From assembly GCF_005116735.1 (NCBI RefSeq), contig NZ_SWDB01000028.1:1-64000 (forward strand): 64,000 bases of DNA, given 5' to 3'. Both the position numbers and the translations under genes were made by a program. The notes under the pieces are model-generated. The model saw nothing but the letters and a program-made list of their open reading frames with translations. It did no database searches and was not told the DNA's origin. Numbering within the stretch: the first letter of the stretch is position 1; every line of letters starts with the position of its first letter. The stretch comes from Thalassotalea mangrovi (GTDB lineage: Bacteria; Pseudomonadota; Gammaproteobacteria; Enterobacterales; Alteromonadaceae). Shown here piece after piece: positions 1 through 8,470 of the stretch.

Positions 1-229
1 CTTCGAATTTATCTATTTATTCCCTTGTTTTCTCTGAATTATTTGTGGGGATAGCTCAGACTCTGACCCCTTGATTTATCTATCACCTTTAATTTCAACC
101 CCTTAAATTCTTCTGCATTTAACATCCATTTCTGCTCACTTCCCTACCCCCGTTTTTCTGATTCTTGGCTATAGTTAATTCATTAAGCAATAACAATAGT
201 TCGCAGTCTGGAAGATTGCTGCGCAAGAA
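1..229. other. Left-edge intergenic region
   Basis: No gene is visible. The stretch is AT-rich and contains a 20-bp copy (59-78) of the arm of the palindrome found at 2696-2738. The promoter of the following lipoprotein gene should lie here, but I could not pick a convincing -35/-10 pair. Confidence 0.5.
59..78. repeat. Half copy of the GGGGTCAGAGTC repeat
   Basis: This 20-base block (GACTCTGACCCC followed by TTGATTTA) is identical to the right arm of the perfect palindrome at 2696-2738. The two copies bracket the M13-like gene. Similar GGGGTCAGAGT-type sequences are, as I recall, common around REP-associated tyrosine transposases in gammaproteobacteria, but no such transposase is in this window. 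Confidence 0.7.
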
Positions 230-2695
230 ATGGAAAACCTCATGGTCAAGTACCTGATTTCAACATTTTTACTGCTCACCTTACTCGCCTGTACTTCGGG
301 ATCTCGTCAGGCAACCCCCGTATCCTACCGCTCTGGCATTGACCTGGAAAACATGCTGCTGGAAGAATCTCCCGGTAAAAACTTTCATCAATATGTTAAC
401 GGTCACTGGCAACAATATGGCGTACTGCCGAGCGAACTTCACCAATACGATGTTTTCGATGAGCTCGAACAGCGCTCTCACGATGCCATCTTACAAATCA
501 TTGAACGGGCCGCCAGAACCCGCTATGGGCACGGCACTGACGAACAAAAAGTTGGCGATCTGTATCAGTCGTTTTTAGATTTTAAACGTCGTAACTCGAT
601 GGGGATTGCGCCATTAAAGCCGGTGCTCGAGCAAATTAACGCGATTGAGTCTAATGCCGATTTCGCCCGCTACCTGGCCTTTGCCAACAAAGCGGACTAC
701 AACCCGCCGTTTGCATTAAGCGTTGAAATCGACCTGGAAGATACGTCACGGTATATGCTGACAACCTGGCAGGCGGGACTTGGCCTGCCAGATAAGCAAC
801 ATTATTTAAGTGACGAGCAAAAATATCGTGATATCCGCGGTGCTTATCGCCAGCACATAGTAAGTATGTTTGAGCTTGCCGGGATTGAAGATGCTGAGCT
901 CAACGCCAGTAAAGTCATCGCTCTGGAAACTGAGCTTGCCAATCATCACGAAGACAAACCAGACAACCGTGACAAGAACAAACTTTATAACAAATTTCTC
1001 TACCATAACCTGCCGCAAATCATGCCTTATTTTGACTGGAAAGAATTTGTCGAAGATGCTGGTTTGTCTAAAAACGTCGAACTGGTCGTGCCACAAATTG
1101 ATTATCTGCGTGGCCTCAATGAAATGCTGGTTACTACCGAGCTAGAAGACTGGAAACTGTATTTTACCTGGCATGCGATTCATGCCAATGCCAATCATTT
1201 GACTCAGAGTTTTGCCCGCCAGCATTTCGCCTTCTATGGGAAAACGCTAAACCAGCAACGAGCAATGAGAAGTGCTAAGTGGCGTGCCGTCAACGTTGTC
1301 AATGATGTCCTCGGTGATATCGTTGGCAAGACCTATTTGAAAGAGCACCTGACCACTCAGGTATCGAGAAGCGTACAACAGATTGTCCGCAATCAGGTTT
1401 TCGCCCTCGCTTACTGGCTTGATGATATTGACTGGCTTGATGGCGATACCCTGGACATGGCACTGGATAAATTAGCAGAGATGCAGGTTCAAGTGGGTGG
1501 CCCAACGATTTGGCAGGATTACCAAAACCTGGAGATCCGCTTTGACGATTATTTTGGTAATCAGCAGCGAGCTGCCATATTTCAATATCAACAACAACTA
1601 ATGCTGTTAAATCAGGATGTTGACCGCGAACGTTGGCAACAACTTCCGCAATCGGTGCATGTAACGTACCAGCCAGAGTTAAACCAACTCATTATTCCTA
1701 CAGGTGCGATGCAGCCGCCACTCTATGATCCTGGGGCCGATCAAGCGATAAATTATGGCGCTATGGGCTCTGTGATCGCCGAGGCCTTGATTGCCAGTAT
1801 CGATAATAACGGTAGAAATTTTGACGATGAAGGGATTTATCAGCCCTGGTGGCAAAACCGTGACAAACGAGAATATCTGCAACTGGCAGCAAACGTAGCC
1901 GGTCAATACGATACGCTAGCACTAAGCATTGAACACGAAACACAACTTCATGCCCACGCACTGCTGGCCAAAGCGGAGGCCGAAGCGGAGGCGAAAGCAC
2001 TTGCCGCCGCCAAATTACTCGAAGAAATTGACGAAGAAAACTCATCTGAACAGCCCAAAGACGGCGTCGGCTCTGATGCCAGAGACGATGAAAACATGGA
2101 GGCCCCTGAAACTGAAACCTTGCCTGAGTCAAACCAAAGCGAAAGTTTATCACAACCGGAAAATATGCCAGCCCCGGTTAATGAGGAGTTTCCGCCGATT
2201 AATAGCAGTGAGGAAATCAATACCGAACTGACAGCAAACGTTCCGGATGGCAGTGTTCCTGTTGAACAACAAGGTAGTGAAGAGTCGACTGATAGCTCTT
2301 ATGACAGCTCTGATGGCGGCTCGGAACAAACTAATTTGCCAGCACCACAGTTTCCGATGGTTAATGGAGTACAGACATTAGATAGAAGCTTATCGGATAT
2401 TAATAGTTTGTCGGTTGCGCTGCGCGGATATCAACGGGCGCTTTCTGGTAGAAATGGCACATCGATTGATGGTTTTACCGGACTCCAACGCTTTTTTATT
2501 GGCTACGCTCAGCGTTGGCGTACCCTGTACAGCCCGCAAAGATTAGAACAAATGCAGCAACAGGAGGATTATCTGCCGCTGCGCTACCGGGTCAACGGTG
2601 CGGTTCGTAATATGGATGCCTTTTATCGGGCTTTTGATATCCAGGAAGACGAAAGGATGTTTCTGCCCGCTGAGCAGCGGGTCAGGATCTGGTGA
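230..2695 (+). CDS. M13 (neprilysin-like) lipoprotein, catalytic site lost
   Basis: The N-terminus is a lipoprotein signal (lipobox LLAC); ATG at 242 is an alternative start giving a more typical signal. The body follows the M13 peptidase fold: an N-terminal helical lobe, then QPPLYDPGADQAINYGAMGSV near residues 495-516, and a C-terminal block with DGFTG, QRFFIGYAQRWR, YRVNGAVRN and a closing RVRIW. The zinc site is gone. Where the family has HExxH this protein reads EALIA (residues 518-522), and the usual GENIAD motif reads DRSLSD (718-723), so both His, the catalytic Glu and the third zinc ligand are replaced. An Ala/Glu-rich then acidic Ser/Pro-rich insert of about 130 residues (about 574-707) sits just before that second motif. 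It is probably an outer-membrane or periplasmic pseudo-enzyme; binding or scaffolding is my guess. The reading frame is intact, so it is not an obvious pseudogene. Confidence 0.85.
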   Translation: MENLMVKYLISTFLLLTLLACTSGSRQATPVSYRSGIDLENMLLEESPGKNFHQYVNGHWQQYGVLPSELHQYDVFDELEQRSHDAILQIIERAARTRYGHGTDEQKVGDLYQSFLDFKRRNSMGIAPLKPVLEQINAIESNADFARYLAFANKADYNPPFALSVEIDLEDTSRYMLTTWQAGLGLPDKQHYLSDEQKYRDIRGAYRQHIVSMFELAGIEDAELNASKVIALETELANHHEDKPDNRDKNKLYNKFLYHNLPQIMPYFDWKEFVEDAGLSKNVELVVPQIDYLRGLNEMLVTTELEDWKLYFTWHAIHANANHLTQSFARQHFAFYGKTLNQQRAMRSAKWRAVNVVNDVLGDIVGKTYLKEHLTTQVSRSVQQIVRNQVFALAYWLDDIDWLDGDTLDMALDKLAEMQVQVGGPTIWQDYQNLEIRFDDYFGNQQRAAIFQYQQQLMLLNQDVDRERWQQLPQSVHVTYQPELNQLIIPTGAMQPPLYDPGADQAINYGAMGSVIAEALIASIDNNGRNFDDEGIYQPWWQNRDKREYLQLAANVAGQYDTLALSIEHETQLHAHALLAKAEAEAEAKALAAAKLLEEIDEENSSEQPKDGVGSDARDDENMEAPETETLPESNQSESLSQPENMPAPVNEEFPPINSSEEINTELTANVPDGSVPVEQQGSEESTDSSYDSSDGGSEQTNLPAPQFPMVNGVQTLDRSLSDINSLSVALRGYQRALSGRNGTSIDGFTGLQRFFIGYAQRWRTLYSPQRLEQMQQQEDYLPLRYRVNGAVRNMDAFYRAFDIQEDERMFLPAEQRVRIW

Positions 2696-2738
2696 TAAAT
2701 CAAGGGGTCAGAGTCACAGACTCTGACCCCTTGATTTA
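2696..2738. terminator. Perfect palindrome between convergent genes
   Basis: Two 20-bp perfectly complementary arms (2696-2715 and 2719-2738) are separated by a 3-base loop. The structure fills the whole 44-bp space between the M13-like gene and the convergent TPR gene, so it probably acts as a bidirectional terminator, although it has no long T tract. Its right arm is repeated at 59-78, so it is also a dispersed repeat. Confidence 0.75.
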
Positions 2739-2739
2739 C

Positions 2740-4056
2740 CTAATTTTTAACCTGCGCCAGTTGCATCTGATAGCCCTTTTCCCGCTCCACGTATTGGCTC
2801 CACTGTTGCGCCGTTTTTGCAACATCGGCAATCTCTTCTGCCTGGGCAAAGGCTAACAGGGATTGTTCAAATCGTTTCAGGTTAAAGTGCCCAATGCCCA
2901 TGGCTAAATGCATGTCACCAACGTTGTCTATACCACCTCGGTTTAACGCCTGCTCAGCCGCATCAATGGCCTGCTGCCATTGCTCCAGATTCAGGTACGC
3001 CTGCGCCAGCTGCGCATCAAACTCCCCCGTATCACTGATTTTACTGGCTCGCACTAACACCGGTATCGCCTTGTCGTCTTCCTTGGCGAGCATATAACTT
3101 TGTGCCAATAACTGCAGGCGTTGCAGGTTAACCGTTAATGAGCCATCGTCCATCGCCCCTTGCAACAAGGTTGCGGCTTTAAAAGGTAACTGATGATAAA
3201 CATAGAGTTGCGCCAGCGTCATAATGTCTTCTTCCTTAGTGATATAACCAGCCTGCCAGGAAGCTTCCATTACCGCCAGTTGCTTATCTTCTTCACCAAT
3301 TTCTCCGTACATACCCGACAGTTGTAACCAGTACTGAGGTTTATTAAACAGGCGCACCATTTGCTCCATCACTTGTGTCACCTGTTTCGGTTGCTTGAGC
3401 TCGTAATGGGCGGCACGTTTTAATATCAACCAGTTTTCGCGCAGCTCGTCACCATTTTGTTCACTGATGGCAATCGCATTATCAATGGAATTCAAAGCTT
3501 TGTGATAATTCTTCTGTTGATAAAAAACCTGGGCAAACAGCACATGCTCATTCGCCGTTAACTCACCATCTTTTTCGGCCTGCCATTTTTTCAAGGCTTG
3601 CTCGGCACGGATATAATCCTGCTTTTGCATGTGTAGTTGTGCCAGGGAGTACAAGGTCGACATATACAGCGCATCGGTGATGCCGTCTTTATCACTGACC
3701 ACCATTTCAAAGTTGGCAATGGCATTATCAATATCATCAATACCGTAATACAAGAAGCCATAAAAATTAAACAGCATGGCTTTCTCGTAACTGTTGAGGC
3801 TCGACAACCTGTCTTTGACCGCATCCAGTACTTCGATGCCTTGTTGCGCGTTTCCTGCATCTGCCATCTTCTGGGCTCGGGCCAACTGGCCGTAAACCCG
3901 TTCTCGCATTGCCGGTACTCGCTTGGTTTTTCGCGACGGCGACTCTTCTGCCTGGGCCTGATTAAAGATTCCGCTTGTTGCTGCACCCGACCAATCCTGA
4001 GCGCAAAACAGCAAGGACGATCCAAGGACAAACAATACGGATTTAGAAAATTTCAT
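2740..4056 (-). CDS. TPR-repeat periplasmic protein of TonB2 cluster
   Basis: The 438-residue protein has an N-terminal signal peptide (hydrophobic stretch about residues 6-28) followed by helical repeats of tetratricopeptide type, for example around AMLFNFYGFLYYGIDDIDNA and ALNRGGIDNVGDMHLAMGIG. It is the last gene of the minus-strand operon DUF3450-ttpC-exbB2-exbD2-tonB2 and starts 17 bp after tonB2. A TPR protein in this position is a recurrent partner of TonB2-type systems in Alteromonadales and Vibrio relatives. It probably supports assembly or function of the energiser in the periplasm, but its exact role is not evident from sequence. Confidence 0.8.
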   Translation of the reverse strand: MKFSKSVLFVLGSSLLFCAQDWSGAATSGIFNQAQAEESPSRKTKRVPAMRERVYGQLARAQKMADAGNAQQGIEVLDAVKDRLSSLNSYEKAMLFNFYGFLYYGIDDIDNAIANFEMVVSDKDGITDALYMSTLYSLAQLHMQKQDYIRAEQALKKWQAEKDGELTANEHVLFAQVFYQQKNYHKALNSIDNAIAISEQNGDELRENWLILKRAAHYELKQPKQVTQVMEQMVRLFNKPQYWLQLSGMYGEIGEEDKQLAVMEASWQAGYITKEEDIMTLAQLYVYHQLPFKAATLLQGAMDDGSLTVNLQRLQLLAQSYMLAKEDDKAIPVLVRASKISDTGEFDAQLAQAYLNLEQWQQAIDAAEQALNRGGIDNVGDMHLAMGIGHFNLKRFEQSLLAFAQAEEIADVAKTAQQWSQYVEREKGYQMQLAQVKN

Positions 4057-4073
4057 TGAGCTCTCCTAACCAG

Positions 4074-4679
4074 TTAACCATCGATTTCAAAAGTGATTTT
4101 ATTCTGCACACCAGCCACTTCCTGCGGCTTACCATTTACCACCCGGGGTTTGTATTTGAACTTTAACGCCGCATCCATGGCCGCCTGGTCAAAGATACCT
4201 TCAGGCTCGGCTTCAACGACCATTGGATCGCGCACCGAACCGTTGGTTGTCACCGTAAATTCGACAATGACGTAGCCTTCAATTCCCCGTGATTGCGCCC
4301 GACGTGGGTAGATGGGTGCAACTTTCACTATCGGTAAATATTCACCATCACTGGTATCAAGCCCCAGCCCCCCTGAAAGCGCAACATCGGCCTGGATATC
4401 AGCACTAAAACTGCTGGTTGTTGCCATATCGTTTGGATTGGATTTGGCAACATTTGGAGTCATATTCTGCGGTGGCGGTTGCTCCGGCTTTTTCGGTTTC
4501 ACCGGCTTGCGCTTTTTCGTTTCAACCGTCTCTTCCTGCTTCAGGCGGATAAAATCCAGTACTCTGCCTTTTGGTGGCTCAGACATGGCTTCATTGCCTG
4601 AGCTAATCAGTGTCTGCATTCCCCAAAACAAGCCAAAGGTGACAAACACTGCCAGGCCAAGGGCAAGTAAATATCTCAT
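4074..4679 (-). CDS. tonB2: TonB2-type energy transducer
   Basis: At 201 residues this is a short TonB. It has one N-terminal membrane segment (about residues 3-25), a short Lys/Pro-rich spacer (RKPVKPKKPEQPPP) and a C-terminal TonB domain with YPRRAQSRGIEGYVIVEFTV and a closing KITFEI. It would carry energy from the inner-membrane ExbB/ExbD motor to outer-membrane receptors. The start lies 2 bp after exbD2. The short spacer fits the TonB2 class, which depends on TtpC; both TtpC and a receptor gene are close by. Confidence 0.9.
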   Translation of the reverse strand: MRYLLALGLAVFVTFGLFWGMQTLISSGNEAMSEPPKGRVLDFIRLKQEETVETKKRKPVKPKKPEQPPPQNMTPNVAKSNPNDMATTSSFSADIQADVALSGGLGLDTSDGEYLPIVKVAPIYPRRAQSRGIEGYVIVEFTVTTNGSVRDPMVVEAEPEGIFDQAAMDAALKFKYKPRVVNGKPQEVAGVQNKITFEIDG

Positions 4680-4681
4680 TG

Positions 4682-5095
4682 TCAGGCCTCTTGTGCGGCT
4701 ATGGATACATCAAATACACCAGCCGCCCTGGCAGAATCCATCACCTTAATTAATACCTCGGTGGTGGCCTTTTTATCCGCCTGAATGACTACTGTGCCCT
4801 GTGGGTTTTCCGCTTTAAGGCGCTCAATGTTCGCTTGTACAGCGCGAATATCAACACGACGCTTATTAATCCAGACTTCACCCTTATCACTGATCGCCAC
4901 CAGGATATTGGCACGTTCTTTTTTCAAAGCGGTAGCCGCTTCCGGGCGATTGACCTCGATACCTGCTTCCTTTACGAACGAAGCCGTTACGATAAAAAAG
5001 ATGAGCAGGATAAAGACAACATCCAGCATTGGTGTCATATTAATTTCTTCATTTTCTTCCTGCTCTTGAAGAACTTTCGTTAATTGTGATCGCAT
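4682..5095 (-). CDS. exbD2: ExbD-type proton channel subunit
   Basis: The 137-residue protein has one N-terminal membrane helix (about residues 23-43) containing an Asp in the stretch NMTPMLDVVFILLIFFIV, the expected proton-carrying residue of ExbD/TolR. The periplasmic domain contains VVIQADKKATTEVLIKVMD, typical of the family. It pairs with ExbB to form the motor that drives TonB2. Confidence 0.92.
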   Translation of the reverse strand: MRSQLTKVLQEQEENEEINMTPMLDVVFILLIFFIVTASFVKEAGIEVNRPEAATALKKERANILVAISDKGEVWINKRRVDIRAVQANIERLKAENPQGTVVIQADKKATTEVLIKVMDSARAAGVFDVSIAAQEA

Positions 5096-5144
5096 AACAA
5101 TTTCCTAAATATTTCTGGCGTAATAGCCTGCACTCGCAACACGA

Positions 5145-5684
5145 TTAGTGCGCGGTTGGCATTGCATCTTCCAGTAATTCTGTTTCGCGTTTCGCGAAGC
5201 GTTGTAAAAAGCTCGAGGCAAATACCCCAGACAGTGAGCCAACCATTCCGGCCATTGTTGGTATCGTTGCTTTCGATACACCGGAAGCCATTGAGCGAGC
5301 GTTACCACTACCTGAGATGGCCATCACATCAAATACTTCAATCATCCCGGTCACTGTACCCAGCAGACCTAACAGTGGACATAACACAACTAATGAATGA
5401 ATTAATGGCAAATTCTGGTTGAGGCCATTGCTGCCCCGGGAAATTAGCGCCTGGCGAATCTGTTCGCTGTTCCAGCTTTCCCGTTTCGTGGTTGCAACCG
5501 TCCGCCGTTGCCAGGTATTTAACATGGTCTTTTTGATGCCACGGTAGCGATAAAAGATGTAAATCAGACGTTCGAAAATCAACAACCACATCAGGCAAAC
5601 GACGGCGGCAATGACCAGGAGAACCTGGCCACCTGTGTCCATGAACTCCCGAATATCATTCATCATTTCGATGAAAAAGAGCAT
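5145..5684 (-). CDS. exbB2: ExbB-type proton channel subunit
   Basis: The 179-residue protein is a compact MotA/TolQ/ExbB family member. It has a first membrane helix around residues 18-37 and the characteristic PLLGLLGTVTGMIEVFDVMA segment leading into the second and third helices. It begins 3 bp after the ttpC stop. A second MotA/TolQ/ExbB domain is present in the preceding gene, as is normal for TonB2 systems, which carry both TtpC and ExbB2. Confidence 0.92.
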   Translation of the reverse strand: MLFFIEMMNDIREFMDTGGQVLLVIAAVVCLMWLLIFERLIYIFYRYRGIKKTMLNTWQRRTVATTKRESWNSEQIRQALISRGSNGLNQNLPLIHSLVVLCPLLGLLGTVTGMIEVFDVMAISGSGNARSMASGVSKATIPTMAGMVGSLSGVFASSFLQRFAKRETELLEDAMPTAH

Positions 5685-5687
5685 GGC

Positions 5688-7112
5688 TTACGCTCCTTTT
5701 TCCGAACGTTCAGCAATGATGCCAGCACTTTGTTGCTGCAGAATGCTGATGATATTGCGGCTGCGGGTATTCAGCATGGTAAACAGAAATACCATGGGAA
5801 TGGCGACTACCAGACCAAGTACCGTGGTTACCAGAGCCTGGGAAATACCGCCAGCCATCAGTTTCGGGTCACCAGTACCGAATAACGTAATCGCCTGGAA
5901 GGTATTGATCATCCCGGTCACCGTACCCAACAGTCCGATAAGTGGTGCGACGACGGAGATAATCTTAATCATCGTCAGTTTACTGGAAAGCTTAGGCTGT
6001 TCGCGCAAAATGGATTCTGATAATTTCAGTTCCAGAGTATCGACATCAGCCGATGGGTTTTGCTCTTTTACCAGCATCACCCGGCCAAGTGGATTATCAT
6101 TGGTTGCCTGGTCATTTTTAAGTTGGCGATTTACCTTACGACCAATCAGGAACAAGGACACAAAGCGCTCCAGTGCGATCAACAGTCCGATTGCGCCGAT
6201 GGCCAGAATGATATAACCGACGGTACCACCTTGCTCGATGCGCTCCTGATTATTCGGAGCCTGAACCAGAAGGGATAAAATTGAACCACCGGTTGGGTCT
6301 AGTGCGAAAGCAACCTGCTCATTGTTGGCGGACTCAAGTGCTGATGCGGTCGCTAAATAACGCGAAGATGGCTGACGTTGTAGCTCCGCAACGCTGCCCG
6401 TTGCATTGATATACTCAAGGTAGCTGCCGTTGCTTATCAGGTTAAAGTTACCAACCCTAATAACTTCTGTATTGACACTCTCACCATCGGCTTTAACAAC
6501 CTGACGCTGAAACTTTGCGACTTTAGCGCTTTCGGTCATTTCCCGTTGTAGCTCAAACCACAGCTTTTCAATATCTTCAATCGATGCCAGTTTTGAGGTT
6601 GACCCCATAGACTGTGCCAAATCATCAAGAAACGCTTCACGACCCGGGATTTGCGCCGAAATCACCGAATTTTGAAACTTGCTTTTGGTATCACCAGCAA
6701 CTTGCTGCAACACCCCAAACAACTCTTTCAGCTCGCCCATGCGTTTGTTTAGCGCTTCGGCCTGGTTGGCTAACTTAACCTCGTTTTCCTGATAATTACG
6801 TTCCAGTGTGGTGCTTAACGTTACCTGCTCGATGCGTTCGTTATTAACCTGTTTAAGCATCGCATCCTGCTCTGCACGTTTGGCTAAAAATTCCGCTTCA
6901 CGTTGCTGGTTTTGTTTGCTTTGCGCTATTTTTCCCTGTTCAAGCTGCGATAATAGCTCATCCAGTGATTTTGCTTGTTGTGCCTGGGCGGTGCCAGCCA
7001 GGGCCAGAGTACATAGACCCGATGCTATGACTTTCACCGCTGACTTATTAAAAAATGGCATATTCATGATGTTCATTGCTTTATTCGATACAATTGCTGT
7101 TAATAATTTCAT
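5688..7112 (-). CDS. ttpC: TtpC-like MotA/TolQ/ExbB family protein
   Basis: At 474 residues this is much longer than ExbB. It has a signal peptide, a periplasmic coiled-coil-rich region (about residues 45-285), then a C-terminal MotA/TolQ/ExbB domain with GLLGTVTGMINTFQAITLFG. This architecture matches TtpC, the extra component needed by the Vibrio TonB2 system. ATG at 7112 gives a 12-residue N-terminal extension before other in-frame ATGs at 7076, 7067 and 7061; the signal peptide fits the later starts better, so the true start is uncertain. It follows the DUF3450 gene by 18 bp. Confidence 0.88.
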   Translation of the reverse strand: MKLLTAIVSNKAMNIMNMPFFNKSAVKVIASGLCTLALAGTAQAQQAKSLDELLSQLEQGKIAQSKQNQQREAEFLAKRAEQDAMLKQVNNERIEQVTLSTTLERNYQENEVKLANQAEALNKRMGELKELFGVLQQVAGDTKSKFQNSVISAQIPGREAFLDDLAQSMGSTSKLASIEDIEKLWFELQREMTESAKVAKFQRQVVKADGESVNTEVIRVGNFNLISNGSYLEYINATGSVAELQRQPSSRYLATASALESANNEQVAFALDPTGGSILSLLVQAPNNQERIEQGGTVGYIILAIGAIGLLIALERFVSLFLIGRKVNRQLKNDQATNDNPLGRVMLVKEQNPSADVDTLELKLSESILREQPKLSSKLTMIKIISVVAPLIGLLGTVTGMINTFQAITLFGTGDPKLMAGGISQALVTTVLGLVVAIPMVFLFTMLNTRSRNIISILQQQSAGIIAERSEKGA

Positions 7113-7130
7113 TGAGTTACCCAGTCCCTG

Positions 7131-7916
7131 TTATTTAGCCGAATTCACTGGCACGACAATTAAGTCTGGGGCCAATTGTTTGCGGGCAATGCGCAGTCCT
7201 TTATTGATGTCAGAACGCATGCTGGTAGGTAGCGCCTGCCATTGGCGAGATTCCTGATCCCAAATGCCAAGGTGAGAACCATCACGTGTCTGGTAAATTA
7301 AACTGACCCGACCAATTCTTAAAAAGTCGACATCACGCTCACTACCGTCGACGGTCAGTAAGCCGGTGTAGGCTTCAATGGTTCGGCCGTAATCGGTTTC
7401 CACCTGATAGGCCTCCAGTACACGACGGAATTTTTCCGATACCGAAACATTGGCACGGTCGAGCATGCCTTTTAAATCGGCAATGCGGTTGCTGCGCTCT
7501 TCTTCTAAAAACGGGACATCGAGGGCGATAAACTGATCGAGAGTGTCGATCATCCGTGTCATCAACGGCGAGATTTGACGCTCAATAATGCTGACCTGTT
7601 GCATCGAATCCTGAAGTTGTTGCAGCTCCTGCAATTGGTTGTCCAATTGGCGTTGCATCTGTTCGTTATAGACTTTCAGACCATCGACCTCTTTGCTGAG
7701 AGTTTTGAACTGTTGCAACTTGCTTTGGATCTGATCGTTGTAATTATCAATGCGCTGCTGCGATTTTTCCGCGGAAGCATTAATTTGCTGAGAATTGCTA
7801 ACGACCTGAGTTAACTGCTTTTCAGTAGCTGCTTCATTTTCAAACGCATAGCCGCTTAAGGAAAGTGCACTGCTGCCAAGAACGATTGCAGCGAACACCT
7901 TATTGGATGGTTTCAT
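7131..7916 (-). CDS. DUF3450 periplasmic coiled-coil protein
   Basis: The 261-residue protein has a signal peptide ending near residue 24, a long coiled coil (about residues 30-115, rich in Gln and Leu heptads), and a C-terminal region with VDFLRIGRVSLIYQTRDG typical of DUF3450. It is the first gene of the TonB2 operon. DUF3450 genes regularly precede ttpC-exbB2-exbD2-tonB2. A periplasmic scaffold role is likely but unproven. Confidence 0.85.
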   Translation of the reverse strand: MKPSNKVFAAIVLGSSALSLSGYAFENEAATEKQLTQVVSNSQQINASAEKSQQRIDNYNDQIQSKLQQFKTLSKEVDGLKVYNEQMQRQLDNQLQELQQLQDSMQQVSIIERQISPLMTRMIDTLDQFIALDVPFLEEERSNRIADLKGMLDRANVSVSEKFRRVLEAYQVETDYGRTIEAYTGLLTVDGSERDVDFLRIGRVSLIYQTRDGSHLGIWDQESRQWQALPTSMRSDINKGLRIARKQLAPDLIVVPVNSAK

Positions 7917-8010
7917 AACTTACCCTTGATTTTAAAAATTCTGCATTGCTTCAGCCTTTTGTGGCGAAACCTAAGCTTTTTTCACTTGGGATAAAGTGTA
8001 GTGAGGGAAT

Positions 8011-8028
8011 ATGACAATTTGGTTGCAG
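8011..8028 (-). promoter_or_regulatory. Candidate Pho box, TonB2 operon
   Basis: On the minus strand this reads CTGCAAC-CAAA-TTGTCAT, two 7-base half sites with a 4-base linker as in Pho boxes; the promoter-proximal half is close to the consensus CTGTCAT. A TACACT hexamer lies exactly 10 bp downstream (7995-8000). The same 10-bp spacing occurs at the clear Pho boxes of phoB, porin and pstS in this window. The distal half is weak. Confidence 0.45.
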
Positions 8029-8049
8029 CTATGTTGCACTTTAATGAAG

Positions 8050-8067
8050 ATGACAGTTTTGTTGCAA
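8050..8067 (-). promoter_or_regulatory. Second candidate Pho box, TonB2 operon
   Basis: On the minus strand this reads TTGCAAC-AAAA-CTGTCAT. The proximal half is a perfect Pho half site and the linker is the same AAAA as in the phoB and pstS boxes. The distal half is degenerate, so this is a candidate only. Confidence 0.4.
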
Positions 8068-8170
8068 CATCATGAATGGATTCACTTTTTTGTCACCAAC
8101 AAATAGTCGTTTGCTCGCGGGTAAATGGCCTGAATCGCGCAAATGCCAGAGTTCTACTATGCTGTAATAA

Positions 8171-8445
8171 TACCAATCACATTAAGTTTGTGCACAACTC
8201 AGAGTTAGGGCAGAGGTTCAGTTACAACATAGATTTCATTGATATAGTCATTCTATATTAATGAAATATAGGGCCGTAAATGGGCCTCTCACTCACTCCC
8301 TACGGGTGAGTTTTAAAGGCGTTTGAACTGCATTCCTGATTTTGGTTGATTTTGAGATAACGGAATAACCATTCTCTGCAATCAAAGCCTTGTCTAAAAG
8401 CCTTTAAATTCTCACTGAGTGAGCAATAATTTAATGTGATTGGTA
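8171..8445 (+). mobile_element. MITE-like element, copy A (275 bp)
   Basis: The element is bounded by terminal inverted repeats TACCAATCACATTAA and TTAATGTGATTGGTA. Its interior matches, in inverted orientation and over nearly its whole length, the element at 56510-56773. It has no coding capacity. A clear target duplication is not visible. It ends 25 bp before the small lipoprotein gene and may contribute transcription or leader signals to it. Confidence 0.85.
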
Positions 8446-8470
8446 TAAGACCGTCTGTAGGAGGTTATCG

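Larger units (their letters stand above)
7917..8170 (-). promoter_or_regulatory. Upstream region of the TonB2 operon
   Basis: This is the leader and promoter region of the DUF3450 operon. It holds two candidate PhoB boxes, annotated separately, and no gene. Confidence 0.6.

Noticed and set aside
1761..2153. 130-codon frame opposite the M13-like gene
   Set aside because: It lies antisense to the conserved M13 C-terminal region and acidic insert and has no family features.
8076..8261. Coding region within MITE copy A
   Set aside because: The frame crosses the element boundary, has no ribosome binding site and is not kept in copy B.
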